From: JBBDRJ01 sp963766295
GTDB taxonomy: Bacteria > Actinomycetota > JAICYB01
Direction: 5' to 3'
Length of the DNA stretch: 64,000 bases
Assembly (NCBI GenBank): GCA_963766295.1
Contig: CAVXYW010000002.1
Location: 1,736,001-1,800,000, forward strand
Shown: piece after piece, positions 42,743-51,152 of the stretch
Layout of the letters: every line of letters begins with the position of its first letter
Position numbering within the stretch: the first letter of the stretch is position 1
The notes under the pieces: model-generated
Told to the model about the DNA's origin: nothing
Database searches by the model: none
What the model saw: only the letters and a program-made list of their open reading frames with translations
Made by a program: the position numbers and the translations under genes

Positions 42743-43354
42743 CTAGTCTCGCGTCACTCGCTTGATGACGCGAACGACGAGCCGTTGGAACTTCGCCGAA
42801 AGGAACTCCTCGGTGTATTTCGGGTGCACGAGCACGGCCCGCATGCCGGCGCGCTGGGAGCCGAGCACATCAGTGATGACCTGATCGCCCACGTACGCCG
42901 ATCGCTCGGGTGCCACGCCGACCATGGCGCAGGCTTCGAGGAACGCCCCCTTGGCCGGTTTGCCCGCTGGGGCGACGCACGGTATCCCCTCGGCTCCCAG
43001 AGCTGCAGGAACCCAAGCCGCCGATGCATTCGAGACGACACCGACCCGCAGTCCGGCAGCCTTTGCGCGTTCGATGATGGCGCGACCTTCCGGCGTGAAG
43101 GGACCACCGGGCGGGACGAGTGTGTTCTCGAGGTCGAAGAAAACCGCATCCATGCCTTCGGCCGCGATCTTGTCGAAGGGCACGTCGTCCACGAGCGGAC
43201 ATTCCAGCCACGGCTCCATCGCCTCCGACAAGTGACCGCCGCGCAACAACGTGATGAGTTGCCACGTTCCGCGCGCAAGGACACGCGGTCCCCAGATCAT
43301 CCACCGCAAGCCGTCGCGCACCTTCTGCATGGAAACCGTGTTTCGACTATCCAT
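42743..43354 (-). CDS. HAD-superfamily phosphatase, YqeG-like, with DxE motif I
   Basis: A 203-residue HAD subfamily IIIA protein. Motif I is DAVFFDLENTLVPPGG: the nucleophile Asp is present but the second Asp of DxD (the acid/base) is Glu. Motif II is VGVVSNAS, the motif III Lys is in AGKPAKGAFLEA, and motif IV is YVGDQVITDVLG. The N-terminus (residues 1-50) is amphipathic and Arg/Trp-rich. YqeG-like proteins remove phosphate from small substrates or act in lipid metabolism. Position between rmlA and rmlB suggests a sugar-phosphate or polyprenyl-phosphate role, which is inference. The Asp-to-Glu change may lower or alter activity. Confidence 0.85.
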   Translation of the reverse strand: MDSRNTVSMQKVRDGLRWMIWGPRVLARGTWQLITLLRGGHLSEAMEPWLECPLVDDVPFDKIAAEGMDAVFFDLENTLVPPGGPFTPEGRAIIERAKAAGLRVGVVSNASAAWVPAALGAEGIPCVAPAGKPAKGAFLEACAMVGVAPERSAYVGDQVITDVLGSQRAGMRAVLVHPKYTEEFLSAKFQRLVVRVIKRVTRD

Positions 43355-43365
43355 CCGGGGCCTTG

Positions 43366-44433
43366 CTAGATGACGCCGACGCTGGAATCGTCGCCGATCA
43401 TGAAGCGGTATGCCCCCGGCGCGACCTCATGGTCTCGCGCTACAACCGCTCCTCGGCCAAGTATCGAATCGGTCGCACGCCGGACACCCGCCAGCCGCGC
43501 GCCCGGAAGCAGGATGGAATGGTCAACCTCGCTCGACTCGATGCGGCAGCCGTCTCCCACTGCTACATAGGGACCAACGATGGAGTCGGAAACTTCGGCT
43601 CCCTCCCCAACGATGACCGGGCCACGGATCTGTGAACGCACAACCTTCGCTCCCGATTCGATAACCACGCGTCCCTCGATGGTCGACTCGGAGCCGACAT
43701 CGCCATCGATGCGCGCATCTAGCGTGTCGAGGACGACGCGGTTGGCTTCGAGCATGTCGTCCTTTTTTCCTGTATCCAGCCACCATCCGGTATGGATGTG
43801 AGGACGCACTTCGAGCCCTGAGTCCATCATGTCTTGCAACGCATCCGTGATCTCCAGCTCGTCACGGAACGACGGCTTGATGTTCTTGGCTGCTGAGAAC
43901 ACGTTGTCGTCGAACAGATAAACGCCGACCAGCGCAAGGTCGGAGACCTGGTCCTTGGACTTCTCCACCAGCCGCACGACGCGGTTTCCGTCCAGTACGG
44001 CGACACCGAACGCTTCGGGATTGGACACCTTGGTCAGAAGGATCGAAGCGTTGGGCTTCTCGCGCTCGAACTCTTCGACGAGGTTGGCCACACCGCCCTC
44101 CAGCACGTTGTCACCGAGGTAGAAGACGAACGGCTCACCCCGCAGCTTGTCTTCGGCGGTGAGCACGACATCGGCCAGGCCACGAGCTTCCTCTTGAACC
44201 ACGTAGCTGATCCGCTGATCGAAAAGCGAACCGTCCCCGACTGCCGCACGGATCTGGTCGGCGCTATGTGGGGCCACGACGACGACAACCTCGGAGATAC
44301 CGGCTGCCGCCAGATCCTCCAAGACGTAAAAGATGATCGGCTTGTTGGCAACGCTGATGAGCTGCTTGGGAAGTGAATACGTCAGCGGTCGGAGTCGGGT
44401 GGCGTGCCCACCGGCGGCAACCAGTCCGCGCAT
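43366..44433 (-). CDS. rmlA: glucose-1-phosphate thymidylyltransferase, long beta-helix form
   Basis: A 355-residue nucleotidyltransferase. The catalytic domain starts MRGLVAAGGHATRLRPLTYS with LPKQLISVANKPIIFYVL (catalytic Lys), FYLGDNVLEGGVA (metal Asp) and TGWWLDTGKKDDMLEANR. About 110 further residues (240-355) form a left-handed beta-helix (TIEGRVVIESGAKVVRSQI, IVGEGAEVSDSIVG). Long-form enzymes with a GGHATRLRP loop are common in actinobacteria and archaea and make dTDP-glucose, the first step to rhamnose. It follows the LCP gene by 12 bases. Confidence 0.9.
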   Translation of the reverse strand: MRGLVAAGGHATRLRPLTYSLPKQLISVANKPIIFYVLEDLAAAGISEVVVVVAPHSADQIRAAVGDGSLFDQRISYVVQEEARGLADVVLTAEDKLRGEPFVFYLGDNVLEGGVANLVEEFEREKPNASILLTKVSNPEAFGVAVLDGNRVVRLVEKSKDQVSDLALVGVYLFDDNVFSAAKNIKPSFRDELEITDALQDMMDSGLEVRPHIHTGWWLDTGKKDDMLEANRVVLDTLDARIDGDVGSESTIEGRVVIESGAKVVRSQIRGPVIVGEGAEVSDSIVGPYVAVGDGCRIESSEVDHSILLPGARLAGVRRATDSILGRGAVVARDHEVAPGAYRFMIGDDSSVGVI

Positions 44434-44445
44434 CTCAGGCCAGTC

Positions 44446-45669
44446 TCAAGATGGGGCGGGTGCGCAGGGGCCGGCCTGAGCGACCGGACCGGCCGCCGAC
44501 AAGCTCGGCGTAGATGACTGCGCTTGTGCCGTCGGCACGACTTGAGCCGGATCTTCTACGTTCCTCAGGGCTTGGAAGAGAACCTCGGCCTGCTGGTCTT
44601 CCATCACGACAACGGATTGCCCGCCCAACCGGGCCGAGTGGCTCGGGATGCTGTAGGTCTCGAGTTGATCCGGGCCGACGCGGCGCACGCTGAGCGCGAA
44701 CTTAACTAGATCGTCGAGCTGGAAGAACTGATCGACGGTGATGTTCTGCGCGAATGCACGTGCAAGCTCATTTACGCGCAGCGGGTTGCCGAGCACGCCT
44801 GGCCTCCCGACCTTGCCCATCACCGAACGGATGAACTGTTGCTGGCGCTTGATGCGGCCGAAGTCTCCATCCGGAGTTGCATGCCGCGCGCGCACGAACG
44901 AAAGCGCGGAGTTTCCGTCCAAATGACTCGTCCCGGCCGGCATACGGAAGTTGAGCTTCGAGTCATAAAGCGCTTGATCGGAACACACATCTATCCCACC
45001 GATGGCATCTACCATCCCCCGGAAGCCTCGTATGTCGATCTCCATGTAGTGGTTGATCGGCAATCGCGTAAGCGCTTGGACGGTGTCCACCACACCCTGC
45101 GGGCCGTGGTTGTAGGCGGCGTTGATCTTCGATTGGAACTGCCTGCCCCCGCCGTGAACCGTCACGTAGAGATCGCGCGGGAAATGAAGAAGCACCCCGC
45201 GCTGCTGGCTTGGGACTATCTGAGCGAGGATCAGGGTGTCGGCCCGTCGTCCACCGACGGATCCGAATCGTTCGACGTCGGCCGGATCGTCGAGTCCCTC
45301 TCGGGAATCGCTACCCACCAGAAGGACGTTCAATGCAGGGCCCGCCGCCGCCTGAAGGTTCACGTCTGTACGGGTGAAAAGGCCGCCGATCACCCTCCAA
45401 TACAGGTAGCCACCGAGGAGCGCCACGATCAGCAGAAGGACGACACCGATGGCTATGAAACGCAGGGGCCGGCGCCTTTTTTTGGGCGGCGAAACGAGGG
45501 CTTTCTCCAGCCCATCGCGCCAATTGCGAAGCTCGTCGCCTCCGGCGTGCTGCCTAGCTCTCGTACGGGCCAGAACCAAACTCCTCGGGAACCTTTTTTC
45601 GATGTCGCGAGCCAGGGGCGCGCGCGGTCTGCGTAGCTTACGTTCCGCGCGCTGAACCGTCCTCGTCAA
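44446..45669 (-). CDS. LytR-CpsA-Psr (LCP) family polymer transferase
   Basis: A 407-residue membrane protein. Residues 1-65 are basic and cytoplasmic, one membrane helix follows (FIAIGVVLLLIVALLGGYLY, 68-90), then the exterior LCP domain: NVLLVGSDSREGLDDP, GGRRADTLILAQIVP (catalytic Asp), LLHFPRDLYVTVHG (pyrophosphate-binding Arg), SKINAAYNHG and SALSFVRARHATPDGDFGRI. LCP enzymes move a lipid-linked polymer to peptidoglycan or arabinogalactan-like acceptors. The tail (350-407) is Ala/Pro/Gln-rich. The start is a TTG at 45669, with no clear ribosome-binding site, so a downstream start is possible. It is the first gene of the rhamnose-polymer operon. Confidence 0.92.
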   Translation of the reverse strand: MTRTVQRAERKLRRPRAPLARDIEKRFPRSLVLARTRARQHAGGDELRNWRDGLEKALVSPPKKRRRPLRFIAIGVVLLLIVALLGGYLYWRVIGGLFTRTDVNLQAAAGPALNVLLVGSDSREGLDDPADVERFGSVGGRRADTLILAQIVPSQQRGVLLHFPRDLYVTVHGGGRQFQSKINAAYNHGPQGVVDTVQALTRLPINHYMEIDIRGFRGMVDAIGGIDVCSDQALYDSKLNFRMPAGTSHLDGNSALSFVRARHATPDGDFGRIKRQQQFIRSVMGKVGRPGVLGNPLRVNELARAFAQNITVDQFFQLDDLVKFALSVRRVGPDQLETYSIPSHSARLGGQSVVVMEDQQAEVLFQALRNVEDPAQVVPTAQAQSSTPSLSAAGPVAQAGPCAPAPS

Positions 45670-45705
45670 GCGACTGCGATGGGCCGACCTGGCCGCACTT
45701 CCTCT

Positions 45706-45757
45706 AGTCCAACTAGGACTGGTACATCTTGACCTAGTTCATTTTGTCCTATATGGT
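45706..45757 (+). promoter_or_regulatory. promoter and inverted repeat upstream of padR-like gene
   Basis: TTGACC (45729-45734), 17 bases, then TATGGT (45752-45757) make a promoter ending 9 bases before the ATG, so the leader is at most a few bases. Just upstream an inverted repeat AGTCC-AACTA-GGACT (45706-45720) is a candidate operator. It lies in the 97-base gap shared with the divergent LCP gene, so it may affect both. Confidence 0.5.
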
Positions 45758-45766
45758 GCGTCGCGC

Positions 45767-46402
45767 ATGACGAAACCGCTTCCGCCGACTTCATACGCGG
45801 TCCTGGGGATGCTCTCGCTCGCCGGAATGTCGGGCTACGAACTGAATCAGAACGTCGACAAGTCCATCGCGAACTTCTGGCAGATCTCCAAGTCGCAGGT
45901 CTACGGCGAACTGTCGCGGCTCGAAGAGCTCGGACTCGTTCAGAGCACCGAGGTCGAGCAGGAACGCCTTCCGGACAAACGAACTTACGAACTCACCGAA
46001 GCCGGGGCCGCGGCACTCGACGATTGGTTGTCGGCACCCGGCCACGGTCCGCGCCGACTGCGTTCGGGTTTGTTGCTCAAGACATTCTTCGCGCACCGCA
46101 TGACCGAAGAACGCTTCGTTCGACTTCTGGAGGAATATCGCAGCCAAGCAGAAGTCGAGCGCTCCTACCTCGCCGAGGTCATAGAGAAGCTGGACCCGGA
46201 ACTTCCCGAGACCTTCTATTCGCGGGCAACCGCCTTGTACGGCCTTCGTCAATCGGAAGCCGGGCTAGCGTGGATCGACGAAGTCTCCAAGTCGATCCCC
46301 AAACCTCGAACGCAACCGTTATCTGCGGACGTATACGCGGCCGGGGCCAGGGAGAAACTCAAGAAGACTCCGGCCAGGCGAAGCAAGACGAACAGGAGCT
46401 AG
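45767..46402 (+). CDS. PadR-family transcriptional regulator
   Basis: A 211-residue repressor. The N-terminal winged helix (residues 5-85) has SYAVLGMLSLAGMSGYELNQ, FWQISKSQVYGELSRLEELG (recognition helix) and RTYELTEAGAAALDDWLS. The C-terminal part (95-190, RSGLLLKTFFAHRMTEERFV, REEYRSQAEV-like helices) is the vitamin-A-like dimer/ligand domain of PadR subfamily 2. It sits 4 bases ahead of an ABC-2 exporter, the usual arrangement for drug-sensing control, so it probably represses the operon until a ligand binds. The last 15 residues are basic. Confidence 0.9.
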   Translation: MTKPLPPTSYAVLGMLSLAGMSGYELNQNVDKSIANFWQISKSQVYGELSRLEELGLVQSTEVEQERLPDKRTYELTEAGAAALDDWLSAPGHGPRRLRSGLLLKTFFAHRMTEERFVRLLEEYRSQAEVERSYLAEVIEKLDPELPETFYSRATALYGLRQSEAGLAWIDEVSKSIPKPRTQPLSADVYAAGAREKLKKTPARRSKTNRS

Positions 46403-46406
46403 ATAC

Positions 46407-47444
46407 ATGGCATCAACATCACGAGCGCGTGCGAAGCCGAAGCGATCACCGGCGAAGCGCAAGCCCGCCAAACGCAAGCCGAGCGTGGCGTCCAGAAGCG
46501 CATCCCGCGATTCGGTCCTCAGTTGCACGGGCTTGGTCAAGAAGTTCGGCGACCGCGTAGCCGTTGGTGGTGTCGGTTTCTCGATCGCGTCCGGCGAAAC
46601 TTACGGACTACTCGGCCCGAACGGCGCTGGTAAGACAACAACAGTCTCGATGGTTTGCGGCTTGCTCGAGCGCGACGGTGGCGAAGTAACCGTCGCCGGG
46701 ATGCCCGTTAGACCGAACGCAACCAAGGCCAAGGCCGCGATCGGTCTCGTCCCGCAGGAGATCGCGCTGTACCCGGATCTCAGCGGAAAAGAGAATCTCC
46801 GTTTCTTCGGGCAGCTCTACGGATTGACCGGCAAGACTCTCAATGAACGGGTCGAGCGAGTGCTCGACATCGTCGGCCTGGCCGACCGCGCGTCGGAACG
46901 CGTCGACAAGTACTCGGGCGGAATGAAGCGCCGGATCAACATCGCCGTCGGTCTGCTTCATGAGCCGAAGCTGCTGATCCTGGACGAACCAACCGTCGGG
47001 GTGGATCCGCAGAGCCGCAACGCCATCCTCGAGAACGTCGAGAAGCTAGCCGCCGAAGGACTGGCCGTCCTCTACACAACCCACTACATGGAGGAGGCCG
47101 AGCGGCTGTGTGACCGCGTCGGAATCATCGACGAGGGGAAGATCATCGCTGAGGGAACCCGGCGCGAACTCACCGCGAAGATCGGACAACGCGACCGCAT
47201 CGAGCTGACGGGAACCGGACGGCTCGCTCAATTCGCAACTCAGGCCAAGAGACTGAAAGACGTCAACGACGCTACGGTCGGAGACGGCAACGTCCAGTTC
47301 TTGGTTCGCTCCGGCCGCGAGATCCTGCCTCGGCTGCTCGAGATCGCGGATCGCGCGAAGGTAGCCGTTACAAGTGTCGAGGTAGTCGAGCCCGACCTCG
47401 AGGCCGTCTTCCTTCACCTGACGGGCAAAGGCCTACGGGACTAG
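46407..47444 (+). CDS. ABC-2 type exporter ATPase with basic N-terminal tail
   Basis: A 345-residue ATPase of the DrrA/daunorubicin class. Walker A is LLGPNGAGKTTT (about residue 70), Q-loop LVPQEIALYPDL, signature YSGGMKRRINIAVGLL, Walker B LLILDEPTVGVDPQSR and H-loop YTTHYMEEAERL. Residues 1-40 form a Lys/Arg/Pro/Ala/Ser tail (repeats of AKRKP), unlike ordinary ABC ATPases and more like a histone or HU tail; a GTG near residue 27 could be a shorter start. It powers the two membrane proteins encoded next, probably exporting a drug or lipid. Confidence 0.92.
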   Translation: MASTSRARAKPKRSPAKRKPAKRKPSVASRSASRDSVLSCTGLVKKFGDRVAVGGVGFSIASGETYGLLGPNGAGKTTTVSMVCGLLERDGGEVTVAGMPVRPNATKAKAAIGLVPQEIALYPDLSGKENLRFFGQLYGLTGKTLNERVERVLDIVGLADRASERVDKYSGGMKRRINIAVGLLHEPKLLILDEPTVGVDPQSRNAILENVEKLAAEGLAVLYTTHYMEEAERLCDRVGIIDEGKIIAEGTRRELTAKIGQRDRIELTGTGRLAQFATQAKRLKDVNDATVGDGNVQFLVRSGREILPRLLEIADRAKVAVTSVEVVEPDLEAVFLHLTGKGLRD

Positions 47445-47447
47445 CTC

Positions 47448-48680
47448 GTGCGTCCGATCCTCGTCATCGCCTGGAAGGACCTAAAGCAACGACTGCGCGA
47501 CCGGTCCGCGATCATCGCCGCCTTCGTCGCACCACTCGGTATCGCTTTCATCGTTTCCGCGGCCTTCGGAAGCGGTTTCGTCGGCTCGTTCGAAGCCACC
47601 TACGCCGTCGTCGATCAAGATCAGAGCGAACTCTCGAAAGCGTTCACCGAGCAGGTGCTGCGGTCGCCGCAGCTCAGGGACCAGGTGTCGGTGGTTCCCA
47701 TGACGGACCCCGATCGTGTTCGCGAGGTGATCAGTAAGGACGAGGGCGTCGAGATCCCATCCGATGAAGAGAAGGCCGGACAACTCTCCGGAGTGTCTGC
47801 GGCGTTCCTGATTCCGACCGGATTCCAAGCCAGCGTCGCGAGCAACAGCAAAGCCACTATCACGGTCCTGCGCAATCCGGAATCGGAGGTCGGGTCGGAC
47901 GTTGCCGAAGCCATCGCCGAGGCATACACAACACAGATCAACGCGAGTCGCTTGGCCGTTGCGACAACGCTAAGGGTGGTGGAGGGTCAGCCGATCGACC
48001 CGGCGAAGATCGGAGAGCTGGCTTCCGCTGCTGCCGCCGAGCGCATACCGGTCCAATTGGTGGACGGTGAAATCGGCGTACGCGAAGTGAGTGGCGTCAA
48101 CTACTTCGGTCCGGCGATGGCCGTCTTCTCGCTCTTCTTCACGACGAGCTTCGTCGCTCGAAGTTTGATCGCCGAAAAGCTGCAGGGAACATTGCCACGC
48201 ATACTCGCCGCCCCTGTACCGCGATCCTCCGTGGTGCTGGGCAAGGCGGCCAGCGCGTTCGTCCTGGGACTCGTGAGCTTCGTCGTGATGTTCGTCGCCT
48301 TCAGCTTGCTGCTCGACGTGAGCTGGGGTGATCCACTTGCACTTGCAGTCTTAACCGTCACAACGGTCCTGGCCGTCATGGGACTGATGACTCTCGCGCA
48401 AACCGGCGCAAAGACGGTGGAAGGAGCGGACGCCGTCGCGCAGGTCATGACCGTGACGTTGGCTTTGCTTGGCGGGAGCTTCTTTCCCATCTTTCAGATG
48501 CCCGCCGTAATGAGGACCCTCTCCTACCTCACACCGAATGGGTGGGCGATACGTGGCTACACCGACATCGCCTACGACGGCGCGACCCTCGCGGACCTGG
48601 GTCCGCACCTCGCCGCCATCGCTGCCTTCGCGGTGATAACCGGAGGCCTCGGCATGTGGCGCTCGCGGAGGATCGCATGA
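47448..48680 (+). CDS. ABC-2 type permease
   Basis: A 410-residue membrane protein with the ABC-2 plan: one N-terminal helix (AIIAAFVAPLGIAFIVSAAF), a large exterior domain (residues 45-215) and five helices at the C-terminal half (YFGPAMAVFSLFFTTSFVAR, AASAFVLGLVSFVVMFVAFS, VLTVTTVLAVMGLMTLAQTG, and two more). ARSLIAEKLQGTLPRILAAP is the conserved coupling loop. The GTG start is 3 bases after the ATPase stop; its stop overlaps the next permease (ATGA). Confidence 0.9.
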   Translation: MRPILVIAWKDLKQRLRDRSAIIAAFVAPLGIAFIVSAAFGSGFVGSFEATYAVVDQDQSELSKAFTEQVLRSPQLRDQVSVVPMTDPDRVREVISKDEGVEIPSDEEKAGQLSGVSAAFLIPTGFQASVASNSKATITVLRNPESEVGSDVAEAIAEAYTTQINASRLAVATTLRVVEGQPIDPAKIGELASAAAAERIPVQLVDGEIGVREVSGVNYFGPAMAVFSLFFTTSFVARSLIAEKLQGTLPRILAAPVPRSSVVLGKAASAFVLGLVSFVVMFVAFSLLLDVSWGDPLALAVLTVTTVLAVMGLMTLAQTGAKTVEGADAVAQVMTVTLALLGGSFFPIFQMPAVMRTLSYLTPNGWAIRGYTDIAYDGATLADLGPHLAAIAAFAVITGGLGMWRSRRIA

Positions 48681-49861
48681 AGGCTCTTCTGATCGCTCGA
48701 ACGTCGATGCGCCGGTTCCTTCGCGACCGCACCGCACTCTTCTTTACCATCGTGCTCCCCGTCCTTTTGATCGTCATCATCGGCCCGGCAACTTCCACCT
48801 TCGACGACGAAGACTTCCCCGTCGGTATCGTCACGGGCGCTGACGGCGAGCTGGCCACCTCGCTTCGAAAAGCTCTCGACGACTCGCCGCGAGTGAACTT
48901 GGAGTCCTACGACGACCGTGAGGATCTAGCGAAAGCCGTGCGTCGCGGAGTCGTCCCCGCCGGGCTCGTCATTCCGGGCGACTACGACGAAGGCCTTCGC
49001 AGCGGAAGACAAGTCGACGTCACGCTTCTGATCGATCAGACACGCGGCTTCCCCGTAGCGGTTCGATCGGTGATCAGCGAGATCGTCGCCGACCAAGGTG
49101 CAGCCGTTCAGGCCGCTACGTTTGCCGGCAAGCGGACGGGAAAACCCTTTGACGAAGCCCTCGCAGCGGCCAAAGAGGCCGAGCCGCTTTTCCGCGACGT
49201 CGCCATCGGAGTGACGGCGGAGAACATCGGTACCGACGACTTCGAGGAGACCTATATCCCGCCGGGCATCGGATACCAGGCTCCGTCCAACTTGATCCTC
49301 TTCGTCTTCATAACTTCGCTCGCGGGCTCGGCGCTGTTGATCCAGTCGCGTCAGCTCCGCGTTATGCAGCGGATGTTCTCCACGCCCACGGGCGCACGCG
49401 AGATCCTGGCCGGAGAAGGCTTGGCCCGGCTGGCGATCGCCGGGTTCCAAGCGCTCTTCATCTTCACCGTTTCCACGTTGCTCTTCGGCGTTGATTGGGG
49501 ACAGCCGATCGGTGCCGCCGCGTTGATCGTCCTGTTCGTCCTCGTCGGCACGTCGATGGGAATGCTGTTCGGCACGATCTTCCGAACACCGGAGCAAGCG
49601 GGATCCATCGGATCGATGGCAGGCATCGCTATGGGGATGCTCGGCGGGTGCATGTGGCCGTTGGAGATTGTCCCCGAGTCGATGCAGCGCATCGGGCACA
49701 TCTTCCCGCACGCATGGGCAATGGATGCATGGATCACGCTCATCGGCGGCGGCGGAAGCATCGCCGATATAGGAACCGAGCTCCTCGTTTTGGCCGGCTG
49801 GGTAGTGGTTATCGCGCCACTAGCTGTGTGGCGCCTTCGGCGGGCGATCGTCGCGCCGTAG
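48677..49861 (+). CDS. ABC-2 type permease
   Basis: A 394-residue partner of the previous permease. It has an N-terminal helix (ALFFTIVLPVLLIVIIGPAT), an exterior domain (residues 45-220), five more helices, and a cytoplasmic QSRQLRVMQRMFSTPTGARE loop before them. GTSMGMLFGTIFRTPEQAGS is a late loop typical of ABC-2 proteins. The ATG at 48677 overlaps the stop of the upstream permease; an in-frame opening to 48542 lies within that gene. Two unequal permeases suggest a heterodimeric exporter. Confidence 0.9.
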   Translation: MKALLIARTSMRRFLRDRTALFFTIVLPVLLIVIIGPATSTFDDEDFPVGIVTGADGELATSLRKALDDSPRVNLESYDDREDLAKAVRRGVVPAGLVIPGDYDEGLRSGRQVDVTLLIDQTRGFPVAVRSVISEIVADQGAAVQAATFAGKRTGKPFDEALAAAKEAEPLFRDVAIGVTAENIGTDDFEETYIPPGIGYQAPSNLILFVFITSLAGSALLIQSRQLRVMQRMFSTPTGAREILAGEGLARLAIAGFQALFIFTVSTLLFGVDWGQPIGAAALIVLFVLVGTSMGMLFGTIFRTPEQAGSIGSMAGIAMGMLGGCMWPLEIVPESMQRIGHIFPHAWAMDAWITLIGGGGSIADIGTELLVLAGWVVVIAPLAVWRLRRAIVAP

Positions 49862-49898
49862 CAAAAGACTTTCTTACCAAAAGCGAAGCGTTGGCACC

Positions 49899-49931
49899 CG
49901 CGGCCGCTGCAAGGTACGTGCTGCGGCCGCG
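49899..49931. terminator. GC-rich hairpin between convergent genes
   Basis: A perfect 9-base inverted repeat, CGCGGCCGC (49899-49907) and GCGGCCGCG (49923-49931), encloses a 15-base loop that can add GCA/TGC pairs. It lies between the ABC-2 operon end and the convergent MFS stop. There is no T-run, so it may act as a Rho-assisted or bidirectional terminator. Confidence 0.5.
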
Positions 49932-49933
49932 AG

Positions 49934-51139
49934 CTACTCCCCGGGCGGCTCCACTACGTGGACTCGAGTCACGACCGGGCGAACGGGCGGCGGAGCAAAG
50001 AACAATGAGGCCGTCCCGAGTAACGCGACGGACATCGCTGTTAGAAACGCTCCGTTGTAGCTTCCAAGCGCATTCGCGACGGCACCGAGAGCGATCGCAC
50101 CTCCACCGAAGGAGAGGTCGAAGAAAGCCGTGAACGTGCCCATGACAGATCCACGCTCGCTGGCCGGCGCGTTGTTCACGGCGATCGTCATCAGCGCTGG
50201 GAAGGCGAACGCTTGACCCACAGCCAATAGAACGGCTCCCACATAGAGCCCGGGCACTTCCGACCACAACCCCATCACGGCCAGTCCGGCCGGGTTGAAG
50301 ATCAGGGCAAGTCTCGCGGCTCTGAGTGGACCGATCCGGTCGGGGATGCGTCCTCCGAATAATCGGAGCGAAAGGATCACCAGCGAATTCGCGAGGAAAA
50401 CCAGACGCGCTCCGCTGAGTCCGAGATCCAACGCATACAGCGGAACGAAGGAATTGAAAGCGGCCAGACCCCAGATCGCACAAGCAAGGGGAAATCCGGG
50501 ACGGAGCGCCGCGCGATGTATCAGGGGTGGCTTCGCATCGTGGTCGACGTCGGCCGACCGCGTATCGGGAAGTGTCAGTGCCACGAGTGCTCCGAAGCCG
50601 GCGGCAGCTGCTCCGACGAGCCACACGGTGTCGTAGCCGAATCTGTCCAGCAGCGTTTCGCCGATGGTGGGACCGATCGCGAGCGCCGTGAACAGTGAAA
50701 GCGAGAACAGGCTCGCTGCTTCCCCGCGACGGTCGTCCGGCGCCAGGTCCTGGGCGGATGTTGCTGCTCCCACGAACAGGAAGGCTTCCGCGATGCCTGT
50801 GAGCATGCGGAAAGCGATCACCTGTGTCAGTGAGGTCGCCTGGGTCATCCCGAGGGCCGCGATCGTGTGCGCGAAGGCGCCCAGGACGATCCCCCACTTC
50901 CGGCCGCGGCGGTCGCCGAAACGTCCGGACCATGGACGAAGGAGCAGTGACACGACCGTGAACGAGCCGACACCGAAACCCACGGAGATGTCGCTGCCGC
51001 GAAGAGGTCCTTCGATGAACCGCGGAAGTACCGGGTTCATGATCCCGAGAGACAAGAAGTAACCGAAGTTGACGAGCATCACGCGGGCGAAAACCCACGA
51101 GAACAAGCGCGGCCGTCGCTGCCGGACGGCTTCGCTCAC
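49934..51139 (-). CDS. major facilitator superfamily transporter
   Basis: A 401-residue protein with 12 predicted membrane helices. The family loop between helices 2 and 3 is RPWSGRFGDRRGRKWGIVLG (GxxxDxxGR[RK]). The half-repeat in the middle (LFGGRIPDRIGPLRAARLAL) repeats it. The family fits drug-proton antiporters or a sugar exporter; substrate unknown. The start is GTG at 51139. It follows the thiolase by 13 bases on the same strand and converges on the ABC-2 operon across a hairpin. Confidence 0.92.
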   Translation of the reverse strand: MSEAVRQRRPRLFSWVFARVMLVNFGYFLSLGIMNPVLPRFIEGPLRGSDISVGFGVGSFTVVSLLLRPWSGRFGDRRGRKWGIVLGAFAHTIAALGMTQATSLTQVIAFRMLTGIAEAFLFVGAATSAQDLAPDDRRGEAASLFSLSLFTALAIGPTIGETLLDRFGYDTVWLVGAAAAGFGALVALTLPDTRSADVDHDAKPPLIHRAALRPGFPLACAIWGLAAFNSFVPLYALDLGLSGARLVFLANSLVILSLRLFGGRIPDRIGPLRAARLALIFNPAGLAVMGLWSEVPGLYVGAVLLAVGQAFAFPALMTIAVNNAPASERGSVMGTFTAFFDLSFGGGAIALGAVANALGSYNGAFLTAMSVALLGTASLFFAPPPVRPVVTRVHVVEPPGE

Positions 51140-51152
51140 GACAGAAGTGGTC

